Shown here: one piece after another, positions 15,467-24,004 of the stretch
Layout of the letters: the number at the start of each line of letters is the position of its first letter
Position numbering within the stretch: position 1 is the stretch's first letter
Assembly: GCF_049898325.1 (NCBI RefSeq)
Contig: NZ_JAFCXL010000001.1
Span: forward strand, 1 to 64,000
Length of the DNA stretch: 64,000 nucleotides
Direction: 5' to 3'
Source of the DNA: JAFCUW01 sp049898325
Lineage (GTDB): Bacteria > Pseudomonadota > Gammaproteobacteria > Burkholderiales > Burkholderiaceae_D
The notes under the pieces: generated by a model
The model's database searches: none
The model's input: only the letters and a program-made list of their open reading frames with translations
Told to the model about the DNA's origin: nothing
Translations under genes and position numbers: made by a program

Positions 15467-16363
15467 ATGTTGGACTACAACGCCCTGTCGGCCCTGGCCG
15501 CCGTGATCCGCGAAGGCAGTTTCGAGGCCGCCGCGCGCGCCCTGCACGTGACGCCGTCGGCCGTGTCGCAGCGCATCCGCCTGCTCGAGGAGCGGATCGG
15601 CTGCGCGCTGGTGGTGCGCGAACAGCCGTGCCGGGCCACGCCGACGGGGCAGCACTTGTGCCGCCACGTCGACCAGGTACGCCTGCTCGAACAGCAGTTG
15701 CGCGAGGCGGTGCCCGGGGTGGGCGGCGCCGACGGCGCCCGCGTCGGCGTGCCGATCGCCGTCAATGCGGACAGCCTGGCGACCTGGCTGACGCCGGCCC
15801 TGGCCGCCTTGACGCTGACGGCGCCCCTGCTGATCGAGGTGGCCGTCGATGACCAGGACCACACCGCCGAATGGCTGCGCAGCGGCGCCGTGCTGGCCGC
15901 CGTGAGCGCCAGCGCGCACGCCAGCGCCGGCTGCAACAGCCGTGCGCTGGGGGCGATGCGCTACGTGGCGGCGGCCAGCCCGGCGTTCGTGGCGCGCCAT
16001 TTCAGCGCCGGCGTCGATGGCGCCAGCCTGGCGCAGGCGCCCAGCCTGCTGTTCAATGCCAGGGATGCGCTGCAGTCCCGCTGGGTGCTTGCCGTGTGCG
16101 GGCGCCACGTCGACTTGCCCCGTCACGTGCTGCCGTCGAGCGAGGCGTTCGTGACGGCCGCGCTGGCCGGCATGGGCTGGGGCATGCACGCACAGTCGCT
16201 GATCAAGGCCCACCTGGCCGCGGGCACGCTGGTCGAACTGGTCGCCGGCACGCCCCTCGATGTGCCCCTGTACTGGCACAGCGCGCGCGCCGCCTCGGGC
16301 CTGCTCGAGCGCCTCAGCGGCGCCGTCATCGCCGCCGCCGCTGCCGCCCTGCTGCCGCCCTGA
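15467..16363 (+). CDS. argP: LysR-family regulator of the ArgP/LysG type
   Basis: The 298-residue protein opens MLDYNALSALAAVIREGSFE and has the ArgP helix-turn-helix (about 17-40, AAARALHVTPSAVSQRIR). In this family the regulator binds arginine or lysine and turns on the divergent exporter. The ligand domain shows the family's D-Q-D-H (VAVDDQDHTAEWL) segment. The shared 73-bp intergenic region must contain its operator. It may autoregulate. Confidence 0.88.
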   Translation: MLDYNALSALAAVIREGSFEAAARALHVTPSAVSQRIRLLEERIGCALVVREQPCRATPTGQHLCRHVDQVRLLEQQLREAVPGVGGADGARVGVPIAVNADSLATWLTPALAALTLTAPLLIEVAVDDQDHTAEWLRSGAVLAAVSASAHASAGCNSRALGAMRYVAAASPAFVARHFSAGVDGASLAQAPSLLFNARDALQSRWVLAVCGRHVDLPRHVLPSSEAFVTAALAGMGWGMHAQSLIKAHLAAGTLVELVAGTPLDVPLYWHSARAASGLLERLSGAVIAAAAAALLPP

Positions 16364-16481
16364 ACGGCGCCGCCGCGGCCATCGTATATACCGGCAGGGC
16401 ATGATCTTATAGCGACTTGATCGTTCGCCGCGCGCCAGCCGGCCTCTATAGTGACGGGTTATTCAATCAATCGGAGTTGTC

Positions 16482-17636
16482 ATGCTGGTTCGCCGTTCCC
16501 TGTTGCTGGCCGCCGCGGCCCTGTCCCTGCCCGCCCTCGCCGTCGCCGCCGCCGCCGGGGCCACCGAGGTGGTCCGGATCGGCCACGTCGCCGCCACCTC
16601 CGGCGCCGTCGCCTATTTTGGCAAGGACAATGAAAACGGCGCCCGCATGGCCGTCGAAGCGCTCAACGCGCGCGCCATCAAGATCGGCGGCAAGCCGGTG
16701 CGCTTCGAACTGCTGGCCGAAGACGACGCGGGCGACCCGAAACAGGCCACCGCCGCCGCCCAGAAACTGGTCGATGCGAAGGTCAACGCGGTGATCGGCC
16801 ACCAGACCTCGGGCACCAGCATTCCCGCCTCGAAAATATATTTTGACAACGGCATCCCGCAAATTTCACCCTCGGCCACCAGCCCCCAGTACACGGCGCA
16901 AGGATTCAACACCACGTTCCGGGTGGTCAGCAACGACCAGCAGCTGGGCCGCGTGCTGGGCCGCTACGCCGTCACCGGGCTGGCCGTCCGCCGGGTGGCC
17001 GTGATCGACGACCGCACCGCCTACGGCCAGGGCGTGGCCGCCGAGTTCATCAAGGGCTTCAAGGAAGCGGGCGGCACGATCGTCGGCAAGGAATTTACCA
17101 CCGACAAATCGAGCGAGTTCAGCGCCATTCTCACCAAGGTGCGCGCCAGCAAGCCGGACCTGGTGTTTTTCGGCGGCATGAGCGCAGTGGCCGGCCCCAT
17201 GCTGCGCCAGATGAAACAGCTCGGGTTCGGCAACACCAAGCTGGTCGGCGGCGACGGCATCTGCTCCGACGAGATCGTCAAACTGGCGCAGGGCGCGCTG
17301 GCCGACGGCCAGGTGGTGTGCGCGGAGGCGGGCGGCGTCGAAGAGAAAGGCAAGGCGGCCATCGCGCAGTTTCACGCCGCCTACAAAAAACGCTTCGGCA
17401 TCCCCGTGCAGATCTATTCCCCGTACACCTACGATGCGGTGATGACGCTGGCCGAGGCCATGGTCAAGGCGGGCTCGAGCGCGCCGGCGAAATACCTGCC
17501 GACGCTGGCGGCGATCCGCTATCCGGGCATCACCGGCATGATCGCCTTCGACAAGGCGGGCGACATCCGCGACGGCACCCTGACCCTGTACACCTTCAAG
17601 GGCGGCCACCGCAGCCTGGTGGCGGTGACGAAATAA
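16482..17636 (+). CDS. Periplasmic branched-chain amino-acid binding protein
   Basis: The 384-residue protein has a signal peptide (to about 24, AVAAAAGA) and the type-1 periplasmic binding fold of LivJ/LivK (Peripla_BP_6), with KDNENGARMAVEALNAR, GHQTSGTSIPASKIYFDNG and DRTAYGQGVAAEF. It captures a ligand, likely a branched-chain or other amino acid or an amide, for an ABC transporter. No permease or ATPase gene is adjacent, so the cognate transporter must be elsewhere. GGAG precedes ATG 16482. Confidence 0.9.
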   Translation: MLVRRSLLLAAAALSLPALAVAAAAGATEVVRIGHVAATSGAVAYFGKDNENGARMAVEALNARAIKIGGKPVRFELLAEDDAGDPKQATAAAQKLVDAKVNAVIGHQTSGTSIPASKIYFDNGIPQISPSATSPQYTAQGFNTTFRVVSNDQQLGRVLGRYAVTGLAVRRVAVIDDRTAYGQGVAAEFIKGFKEAGGTIVGKEFTTDKSSEFSAILTKVRASKPDLVFFGGMSAVAGPMLRQMKQLGFGNTKLVGGDGICSDEIVKLAQGALADGQVVCAEAGGVEEKGKAAIAQFHAAYKKRFGIPVQIYSPYTYDAVMTLAEAMVKAGSSAPAKYLPTLAAIRYPGITGMIAFDKAGDIRDGTLTLYTFKGGHRSLVAVTK

Positions 17637-17660
17637 CGCTGTGGGGGGTTTGCCACAGCG
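17637..17660 (+). terminator. Hairpin directly after the binding-protein stop
   Basis: CGCTGTGG (17637-17644) and CCACAGCG (17653-17660) form an 8-bp stem beginning right after the TAA. No T-run follows, so it may pause or stabilise the 3' end rather than terminate cleanly. Confidence 0.4.
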
Positions 17661-17771
17661 GCGCCCCCGCCTCCCCCGTATCGCCGCATCTTCTGCGTTT
17701 GCGCAAACAGCGTCCCGCTTATGCGGTGAGCATGATCAATACAACTTCGCCACTATTGATCAGGAGGATGT

Positions 17772-18854
17772 ATGCAAAAGAGCTTGTTTGCCGCCGCCGT
17801 CATGACGGCCGGTGCCGGCGCCGCCCACGCGCAGACCAACGTCACCATCTACGGCATTGTCGATGCCGCCTACGTGCGTGAAAGCGGCGGCGCCGCCGGC
17901 ACCAACAATAAAATCACCAGCGGCGCCGCCGCCGCCTCGCGCATCGGCTTTCGCGGCACCGAAGACCTGGGCGGCGGCATCACCGCCCTGTTCACCCTGG
18001 AAAACGGCTTTCGCGTCGATACGGGCGAAGTCGATGCCAGCGGCACCATCTTCAATCGCCAGGCCTATGTGGGCCTGCGCAGCAGCGCCGGCACGCTCAC
18101 GCTGGGGCGCCAGTACACGCCGTGGCACCAGGCGCTCACCCAGGTGGGCGACCCGTTCAACACGGGCACCGCCGGCACCGCGCGCAGCCTGTTCCCCGAC
18201 TACGGCGCCAACGTCCGCTCCAGCAATACCATCCTGTACAGCGCGCCCGTGCTGGAAGGCTTCACGGGCGAACTGGCCTACAGCCCCGGCGAGCAGGCCG
18301 GCAGCAACGACGCCGGCCGCCAGTTCGGCGGCGCCGTCGGCTACAGCGCCGGGCCGCTGGCCGTGCGACTGGCCTACAACAACCGCAACAGCGACGTCGC
18401 CGCCGCCCCCGGCGTGACGCCCATCAGCCGCACCATCGCCACCAATACCCTGCTGGTGGCCAGCTACGACTTCCAGGTCGTCAAGGCGCACTTCGCCTAC
18501 GGCCGCGACCACGGTTTCAACAGCGCGCCGCTGGGCAACACCAGCAACCCCTTCGGCGGCGTGGCGCCCGTGCCGTCGACCGACAGCACCGACCTGCTGC
18601 TGGGGATCACGGCGCCGTTCGGGCCCGGCACCGTCCTCGCTTCGCTGATGCGCAAGAACGACAAGACCACGTTCAACCAGGACGCCCATTCCTGGGCCAT
18701 CGGCTATGTCTATCCGGTGTCGAAGCGCACCAATTTTTATGCCGCCTACGGTGCCATCAGCAACCGCAATGGCGCCGGCTACACGGTGGCCAACAACACG
18801 GAAGCGGGCTCGGGCGACCGGGCCTTCAACCTGGGGGTGCGCCACAGTTTTTGA
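17772..18854 (+). CDS. Gram-negative porin (OmpC-type, betaproteobacterial)
   Basis: The 360-residue protein has a signal peptide (cut near GAAHA-QTN), starts TNVTIYGIVDAAYV and shows the typical GFRGTEDLGGGITALFTLE and FNRQAYVGLRSSAGTLTLGRQY strands, ending in the barrel's terminal phenylalanine (GVRHSF). It forms a trimeric 16-strand diffusion channel. AGGAGG is well placed before the ATG. Its position between a binding protein and glycerate kinase does not define a substrate. It is monocistronic or ends a small transport cluster. Confidence 0.93.
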   Translation: MQKSLFAAAVMTAGAGAAHAQTNVTIYGIVDAAYVRESGGAAGTNNKITSGAAAASRIGFRGTEDLGGGITALFTLENGFRVDTGEVDASGTIFNRQAYVGLRSSAGTLTLGRQYTPWHQALTQVGDPFNTGTAGTARSLFPDYGANVRSSNTILYSAPVLEGFTGELAYSPGEQAGSNDAGRQFGGAVGYSAGPLAVRLAYNNRNSDVAAAPGVTPISRTIATNTLLVASYDFQVVKAHFAYGRDHGFNSAPLGNTSNPFGGVAPVPSTDSTDLLLGITAPFGPGTVLASLMRKNDKTTFNQDAHSWAIGYVYPVSKRTNFYAAYGAISNRNGAGYTVANNTEAGSGDRAFNLGVRHSF

Positions 18855-18930
18855 GCGCGCGGCGGCAGGCGGGACAGGGCCGGGCAAATCAGGCAGAATA
18901 GCCATCCGACTTTCCCTTGATGGAGATGGC

Positions 18931-20205
18931 ATGCCCGATCCCCGCGCCCTGTTGCGCCAGATGTTCGACGCCGCGGTCAGCGCCGCCCAACCCCGCGACT
19001 GCCTGCCGCCCCACCTGCCGGCCGCGCCGCGCGGGCGCACCATCGTCATCGGCGCCGGCAAGGCCTCGGCCGAGATGGCGCGCGCGCTCGAGCAGCACTG
19101 GCCGGGCGAACTGGCCGGCCTGGTCGTCACGCGCTACGGCTACGCGGTGCCGTGCGAGCGCATCGAGATCGTCGAAGCGGCCCACCCCGTGCCCGACCAG
19201 GCCGGCATGACGGCGGCCCGGCGCATCCTCGCGCTGGTGCAAGGCTTGCGCGCCGACGACCTGGTGATCTGCCTCATTTCCGGCGGCGGCTCGTCCCTGC
19301 TGGCGCTGCCGCTGGACGGCGTGACCCTGGCCGACAAGCAGGACCTCAACCGCGCGCTGCTCAAAAGCGGTGCCACCATCGGCGAAATGAACTGCGTGCG
19401 GCGCCACCTGTCGGCCGTCAAGGGCGGCCGCCTGGCCGCCGCCTGCCACCCGGCGCGCGTGCTCACACTGCTCATTTCCGACGTGCCGGGCGACGATCCG
19501 GCCGACATCGCCAGCGGCCCCACCAGCGCCGACCCCAGCACCTGCGCCGATGCCCTCGACATCCTGCAGCGCTACGCCATCGGCGTGCCGCCCGCCATCC
19601 GCACATTGCTTGAGACGGGCGCCGGCGAATCGCTCAAGCCGGGCGACGCCCGCCTGGCCGGTAACGCCATTCGCATGATCGCCACGCCGCAGATGGCGCT
19701 CGAAGCGGCCGCCGCCGTCGCCCGCGCCGCGGGCGTTCCGGTCCACATCCTCGGCGACAGCATCGAGGGAGAAGCGCGTGAAGTGGGCATCGTCATGGCC
19801 GGCATCGCCCGCCAGGTGCGCACGCACCATCAACCGTTCACGCCGCCCTGCATCGTGCTCTCGGGCGGCGAAACCACCGTCACCGTGCGCGGCGACGGCC
19901 AGGGCGGGCGCAACGTCGAATTCCTGCTCTCTCTTGGCGTGGCCTTGAATGGCCTGGCGGGCGTGCACGCGATCGCCTGCGACACCGACGGCGTCGACGG
20001 CCAGGCAGACATCGCCGGCGCCCTGCTGGCCCCCGACACGCTGGCACGCGCCTGGGCGCTGGGCATCAAGCCGCGCGCCAGCCTGGCCAACAACGACGGC
20101 CACGGCTTCTTCCAGGCGCTGGGCGATTCCGTCGTGTGCGGGCCCACCCTCACCAACGTCAACGATTTCCGGGCAATTTATATCGACGCGGACCCAGTGG
20201 CATAA
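18931..20205 (+). CDS. Glycerate 2-kinase (GckA/TtuD, MOFRL family)
   Basis: The 424-residue protein has the GckA/TtuD signatures IVIGAGKASAEMARALE, SGGGSSLLALPLDGVTL, SAVKGGRLAA, ISDVPGDDPADIASGPT and, in the C-terminal MOFRL domain (about 310-420), GGRNVEFLLSL and ASLANNDGHGFF. It phosphorylates glycerate to 2-phosphoglycerate in glyoxylate/tartronate use. GGAG lies 6 bases before ATG 18931; a longer upstream frame overlaps the porin and is not family-like. Standing alone, its pathway genes are elsewhere. Confidence 0.93.
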   Translation: MPDPRALLRQMFDAAVSAAQPRDCLPPHLPAAPRGRTIVIGAGKASAEMARALEQHWPGELAGLVVTRYGYAVPCERIEIVEAAHPVPDQAGMTAARRILALVQGLRADDLVICLISGGGSSLLALPLDGVTLADKQDLNRALLKSGATIGEMNCVRRHLSAVKGGRLAAACHPARVLTLLISDVPGDDPADIASGPTSADPSTCADALDILQRYAIGVPPAIRTLLETGAGESLKPGDARLAGNAIRMIATPQMALEAAAAVARAAGVPVHILGDSIEGEAREVGIVMAGIARQVRTHHQPFTPPCIVLSGGETTVTVRGDGQGGRNVEFLLSLGVALNGLAGVHAIACDTDGVDGQADIAGALLAPDTLARAWALGIKPRASLANNDGHGFFQALGDSVVCGPTLTNVNDFRAIYIDADPVA

Positions 20206-20285
20206 AAATCATGCATTTGTGACAATTGGAGAGTTTTGCGGCACTGCCGGCGCGTTACACTGGCGCTCTTTCCTCAGAGAATTCC

Positions 20286-21290
20286 ATGCGCCCCACTCCC
20301 CTGTTCCGTCACTGTTTGTCGACCCTGCTGGCGGCCATCGCCCTGGCCGGCGGCGCCCTCCCCGCCGCCGCCCAGAGCAGCCTGGCCACCTCGCCCGCGC
20401 TGGCCTGCCTGGTCAGCGTTGACGGCGTGGACGCGCCGCCGGCGTATCCGGAGCCGGCCTTGCTGCGCAAGGAAGGCGGCACCGTGCGCGTGCAGCTCGA
20501 TTTTAGTGCGGCCGACGCGGCGCCGAGCGTGAAAATCCTGTCGCGGCCGCTGATGGGCGAGTTCGACGACACCGTGACACGCCACGTCAAGCGCCTGCGC
20601 GTGCCGTGCATGCAGCCGGGCGACGCGCCGGTCCAGCTGACCCAGGACTATGTGTTCGACACCGACCAGCAAAGCCGGGTGATCGCCGCGGCGCCGCGCG
20701 ACAACGCCGATCCGGCCCGCGCCGAGCAGCTCAAATGCATGGCCCACAAGGACGGCATCGTGCGGCCCGAGTTCCCCAAAGACGCCCTCCGCCTCGGCGA
20801 GAAAGGCACCATGATCGTGCGCGTGCGCTTCGCCGGCCCCACCGAGCAGCCCACCATGACGGTGGTGCAGACGCTGCCCTCGCGCTCCCTGCGCCGGGCG
20901 GTAACGGCGTACGTGGCCGGCTTGCGCGTGCCTTGCCTGGGCGAGCGCCCGCTCGAGACGCTGATCGCCTACAAATACGTCTACCACAATGGCGATCGGG
21001 TGCTGCTGCGCGACAGCCCGCTGCTCGAGGTGCTGGCCGCCGCGCGCGACCTGAAAACGCCGGCGCGCTTCGATTTCCGCACCATGGGCTGCCCGTTCGA
21101 ACTGCGCCTGACCTACCACCAGCCGTTCAGCCCCAACAACGTCGAGCAGCTCGACAGCGCGATGGCCGCACGCGAGCCCTTCATGGACTGGCTCAAGGCG
21201 CTGACCCTGGACCAGTCCAATTCGGCCAACGCCGAGGTGTTCGGCGCCCGCTTCGTGGTGGCCGTGCCGTGCACGGCGCTCGATCTGTAG
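20286..21290 (+). CDS. Periplasmic protein with TonB-C-like repeats
   Basis: A signal peptide covers about 1-30 (cut near PAAAQ). Two similar segments follow, each starting with a cysteine and a proline-rich strand: YPEPALLRKEGGTVRVQLDF (about 57-76) and FPKDALRLGEKGTMIVRVRF (about 160-180). Each ends in a LRVPC motif. Such Y/F-P-x-x-A/L-x-x-x-x-G strands resemble the C-terminal domain of TonB. There is no membrane anchor beyond the signal and no proline-rich linker, so it is not TonB itself. Role unknown; it could bind a TonB-dependent receptor or scaffold a complex. Confidence 0.6.
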   Translation: MRPTPLFRHCLSTLLAAIALAGGALPAAAQSSLATSPALACLVSVDGVDAPPAYPEPALLRKEGGTVRVQLDFSAADAAPSVKILSRPLMGEFDDTVTRHVKRLRVPCMQPGDAPVQLTQDYVFDTDQQSRVIAAAPRDNADPARAEQLKCMAHKDGIVRPEFPKDALRLGEKGTMIVRVRFAGPTEQPTMTVVQTLPSRSLRRAVTAYVAGLRVPCLGERPLETLIAYKYVYHNGDRVLLRDSPLLEVLAAARDLKTPARFDFRTMGCPFELRLTYHQPFSPNNVEQLDSAMAAREPFMDWLKALTLDQSNSANAEVFGARFVVAVPCTALDL

Positions 21291-21300
21291 CGGGGCCGCC

Positions 21301-21318
21301 GCTGGCGCAGGCGCCAGC
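21301..21318 (+). repeat. 8-bp perfect inverted repeat
   Basis: gctggcgc (21301-21308) and gcgccagc (21311-21318) are separated by two bases. It follows the previous stop by 10 bp and precedes the GTG of the TPR gene. A related core, gctggcgccagc, lies at 33162-33173. No T-run follows. Confidence 0.5.
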
Positions 21319-21377
21319 GCCTTGCATGCGACGGCGATGTATGGCAGCGTGGCAGTTTCGTCGAAAGTGCCCGCCCC

Positions 21378-22916
21378 GTGAGTGATTCCCCGCCATCGAC
21401 CGCAGCGCTGCTGCAACGCGCCGTCGCCCTGCACCAGCAGGGCAGCTTCGACGCCGCCAGCGCCCTGTATCAGCAGGTGCTGGCGCGCGAGCCGCGCCAG
21501 TTCGACGCCCTGCACCTGGCCGGCGTGATCGCCCGCCAGCAGGGCGACGCCGGCGCCGCGGTGACGCTGATCGGGCAAGCCATCGCCGTCGATGGCAGCC
21601 ACGCCCGCGCCCACTGCAACCTGGGGGCGGCGCTGGCCGACCTCGGTCGCAGCGGGGAGGCGCTGGCCAGCTACGAGCGGGCGATCGCCCTCGACGGCGG
21701 CTATGCCCTGGCCCACAGCAACCGCGGTAACGCGCTGCGCACCCTGGGTCGCCTCGACGACGCCATCGCCAGCTACGAATGCGCGCTGCGCCTGCAGCCG
21801 GCCTCGTACGACGCCGCCTGCCAGCGCGCCATCGCCCTGCACGACCAGGGCCGCCACCAGCAGGCGCAAGACGGCGCCGAATACGCGCTGCGCTTGCGGC
21901 CCGCGCAGCCGCAGGCGTGGAGCGCGCGCGGCAATGCGCTGCACGCGCAGGGCGATTTTACGGAAGCGCTGGCCAGCTTCGAACGCGCCATCGCGCTGGG
22001 CGGCCCACGCGCCGATGTGCTGGGCTGGCGCGGCGGCGCCCAGTTCAAGCTGGGCCAGTTCGAGGCGGCACTGGCCAGCTTCGAGGCCGCGCTGGCGCTG
22101 CGGCCCGACCACGCCGGCAGCGCGCTGCGGCGCGCCCACGCGCTCGACGCGCTGGGCCGCCACGACGCCGCGGCGGCCGTCTTCGACGACGCGCTGGCGC
22201 TGGGCGCCGATCGCGGCCAGGTGCATTTCGCGCTGGCCGCGCTGGGCCGCTTGCCGGCGCCGGCCGCCGCGCCGGCCGCCTACGTGACGGCGCTGTTCGA
22301 CCAGTACGCCGACCACTTCGACGCCCACCTGGTGGACCAACTGGCCTACCGCACGCCGCAACTGGTGGCGGCGGCGCTCGAGCGCAGCGGGGTCAGTGCC
22401 GGCGCCGCCCTCGACGTGGCCGACCTGGGCTGCGGCACCGGCTTGTGCGGCGCGCTGCTGCGGCCGCTGGCGACCAGCCTGGCCGGGGTCGACCTGTCGC
22501 CCGCCATGCTCGAGCGGGCGCGCGCGCGCGGCCTGTACGACACGCTCGTGTGCGCCGATATCGCCGCCTTCCTGGCGGGACGGGTGGCAGCGTTCGACTT
22601 GCTGGTGGCGGCCGATGTACTGGTCTATATCGGCGCGCTCGATGCGCTGTTCCGGGCGGCGCGCCAGGCGCTGCGGCCAGGCGGGCGCTTCTGCTTTTCG
22701 GTGGAGCTGGCGGACCAGGCAGACTTTGTGCTCACGCCATCGCGTCGCTATGCGCACAGCGCCGCGTACATCGGCGCGCTGGCGGCGGCGAACGGACTGG
22801 CCGTGATCGAGGCGGCCGGCGCGCCGCTGCGACGCGAGCGCGGCGCCGATGTGGATGGCGTGGTGTTCGTGCTGGCCAAGGGCCGCGACGCGCCAGTGAT
22901 GCGCGATTGCGCATAA
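21378..22916 (+). CDS. TPR protein fused to a SAM-dependent methyltransferase
   Basis: The 512-residue protein starts at GTG 21378. Residues 10-290 are tandem tetratricopeptide repeats (LHLAGVIARQQGDAGAAVTL, AHCNLGAALADLGRSGEALASYERA and later copies), and about 300-505 form a class-I methyltransferase with the SAM-binding DLGCGTGLCG (near 350), FDLLVAADVLVYIG and RPGGRFCFSVE. Similar fusions methylate unknown partners chosen by the TPR scaffold. It lies close to the PilZ gene, which is on the opposite strand. The substrate is unknown. Confidence 0.88.
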   Translation: MSDSPPSTAALLQRAVALHQQGSFDAASALYQQVLAREPRQFDALHLAGVIARQQGDAGAAVTLIGQAIAVDGSHARAHCNLGAALADLGRSGEALASYERAIALDGGYALAHSNRGNALRTLGRLDDAIASYECALRLQPASYDAACQRAIALHDQGRHQQAQDGAEYALRLRPAQPQAWSARGNALHAQGDFTEALASFERAIALGGPRADVLGWRGGAQFKLGQFEAALASFEAALALRPDHAGSALRRAHALDALGRHDAAAAVFDDALALGADRGQVHFALAALGRLPAPAAAPAAYVTALFDQYADHFDAHLVDQLAYRTPQLVAAALERSGVSAGAALDVADLGCGTGLCGALLRPLATSLAGVDLSPAMLERARARGLYDTLVCADIAAFLAGRVAAFDLLVAADVLVYIGALDALFRAARQALRPGGRFCFSVELADQADFVLTPSRRYAHSAAYIGALAAANGLAVIEAAGAPLRRERGADVDGVVFVLAKGRDAPVMRDCA

Positions 22917-22931
22917 CCGGGCGATGCCAGG

Positions 22932-23828
22932 TCAGCGTTCGGCCAGGTGCTCGTAGACGAAGGACTTCAGGGTCAGCAGCACCGCCTCGTCGACCTGCTC
23001 GTCGAACTCGATACCGTAGCGCATCTGCTGGGACAGTTTGCCCTTGATGCTGCGGATCACGCAGGGCACGCTGACGACGCGCGCCTTGTCCGACATCTTG
23101 AGGCGGAATGACACTTTCAGGCGGGTGCCCGGCTGGCCCAGAATGAAGCCGGTGGCCACCGCGCAGCCGCTGCCGGACAGGTTGGTGATCACCGCCGGCA
23201 CCGTGTAGTTGTCCTGCATGGTGATCGACGCGGGAATCTGCGCGTCGACGCGCAGCGCCTGGCGGAACGACTTGGTGACGGCATCGGTGGGATAGCGCAG
23301 GAACAGGTGGCCGCTGGGCAGCGGCGCGTAGCGCATCACGGTGGTCTTGAACATGCACAGGCTGCGCCCGAAAATAACCTGTACCGTCAAGCCGATACCC
23401 TCAAAGGTCTGCCAGGTCTGCGCCGTGCCCAGGCCCAGCGCGGGCGCCGACACGATCACCGACTGCAGGGGAATGCGGCCGTAGAACTCGACCGGCACAT
23501 TGCGCGGCTCGTAGTCGCTGGGCAGCTTGAAGGTGAGGATCACCCCTTCCGCATTGTGCTTGAGGTACTTGAGGGGATCGTGCGTCTGCGCCGGCCCCTT
23601 GTCGTCCGCCGACGAGGTTTCGGCGTCGACCACCTGGCGCCCCGTTTCGCCCTCGCGGGCCGCGCGCACCGGCATGGCCGACATCAGGCGCTCATGGACG
23701 ACGGCGTCGGTCACCATGAAACCGGCAGGGGCGAGCAGTTCGCCGGAACGCAGGTAGATCGACCATGGTAGCGGTGCGCCCACTGGCAAATCCTGGCCCG
23801 ACAAGTAAACGTACTGTTGCTTGGTCAT
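22932..23828 (-). CDS. PilZ-domain flagellar brake protein (YcgR-like)
   Basis: The 298-residue protein has an N-terminal YcgR-type domain (about 90-190; GVILTFKLPSDYEP, IPLQSVIV) and a C-terminal PilZ domain (about 200-295). The c-di-GMP site is visible: RQALRVD (the RxxxR motif) followed by NLSGSGCAV (D/N-x-S-x-x-G). YcgR binds c-di-GMP and slows the flagellar motor, so the protein may act downstream of cyclases such as that at 9115. A TTG three codons upstream is an alternative start; ATG 23828 is preferred. Confidence 0.85.
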   Translation of the reverse strand: MTKQQYVYLSGQDLPVGAPLPWSIYLRSGELLAPAGFMVTDAVVHERLMSAMPVRAAREGETGRQVVDAETSSADDKGPAQTHDPLKYLKHNAEGVILTFKLPSDYEPRNVPVEFYGRIPLQSVIVSAPALGLGTAQTWQTFEGIGLTVQVIFGRSLCMFKTTVMRYAPLPSGHLFLRYPTDAVTKSFRQALRVDAQIPASITMQDNYTVPAVITNLSGSGCAVATGFILGQPGTRLKVSFRLKMSDKARVVSVPCVIRSIKGKLSQQMRYGIEFDEQVDEAVLLTLKSFVYEHLAER

Positions 23829-24004
23829 GTGAATCAAGAATAAATACAGGGCGAGACGGTGGGCGGAGCGATGCAGCTTGTTTTTACATCAACTTCAATC
23901 ATAGCGGCTTATGGCGCAGAAGACTACCGCATCGGTAGAAAAGTTTCCAAAAGTCACGAATGGCGTCCCGCACATCCCCCCTGCGTGCGCGCCTTGCCCC
24001 TATA

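Noticed and set aside
20274..22757. Very long open frame (over 800 codons) on the minus strand
   Set aside because: It lies antisense to the TonB-C-like and TPR-methyltransferase genes; the sequence is alanine/arginine/glycine/histidine rich with no motif, as expected of a GC-rich reverse frame.
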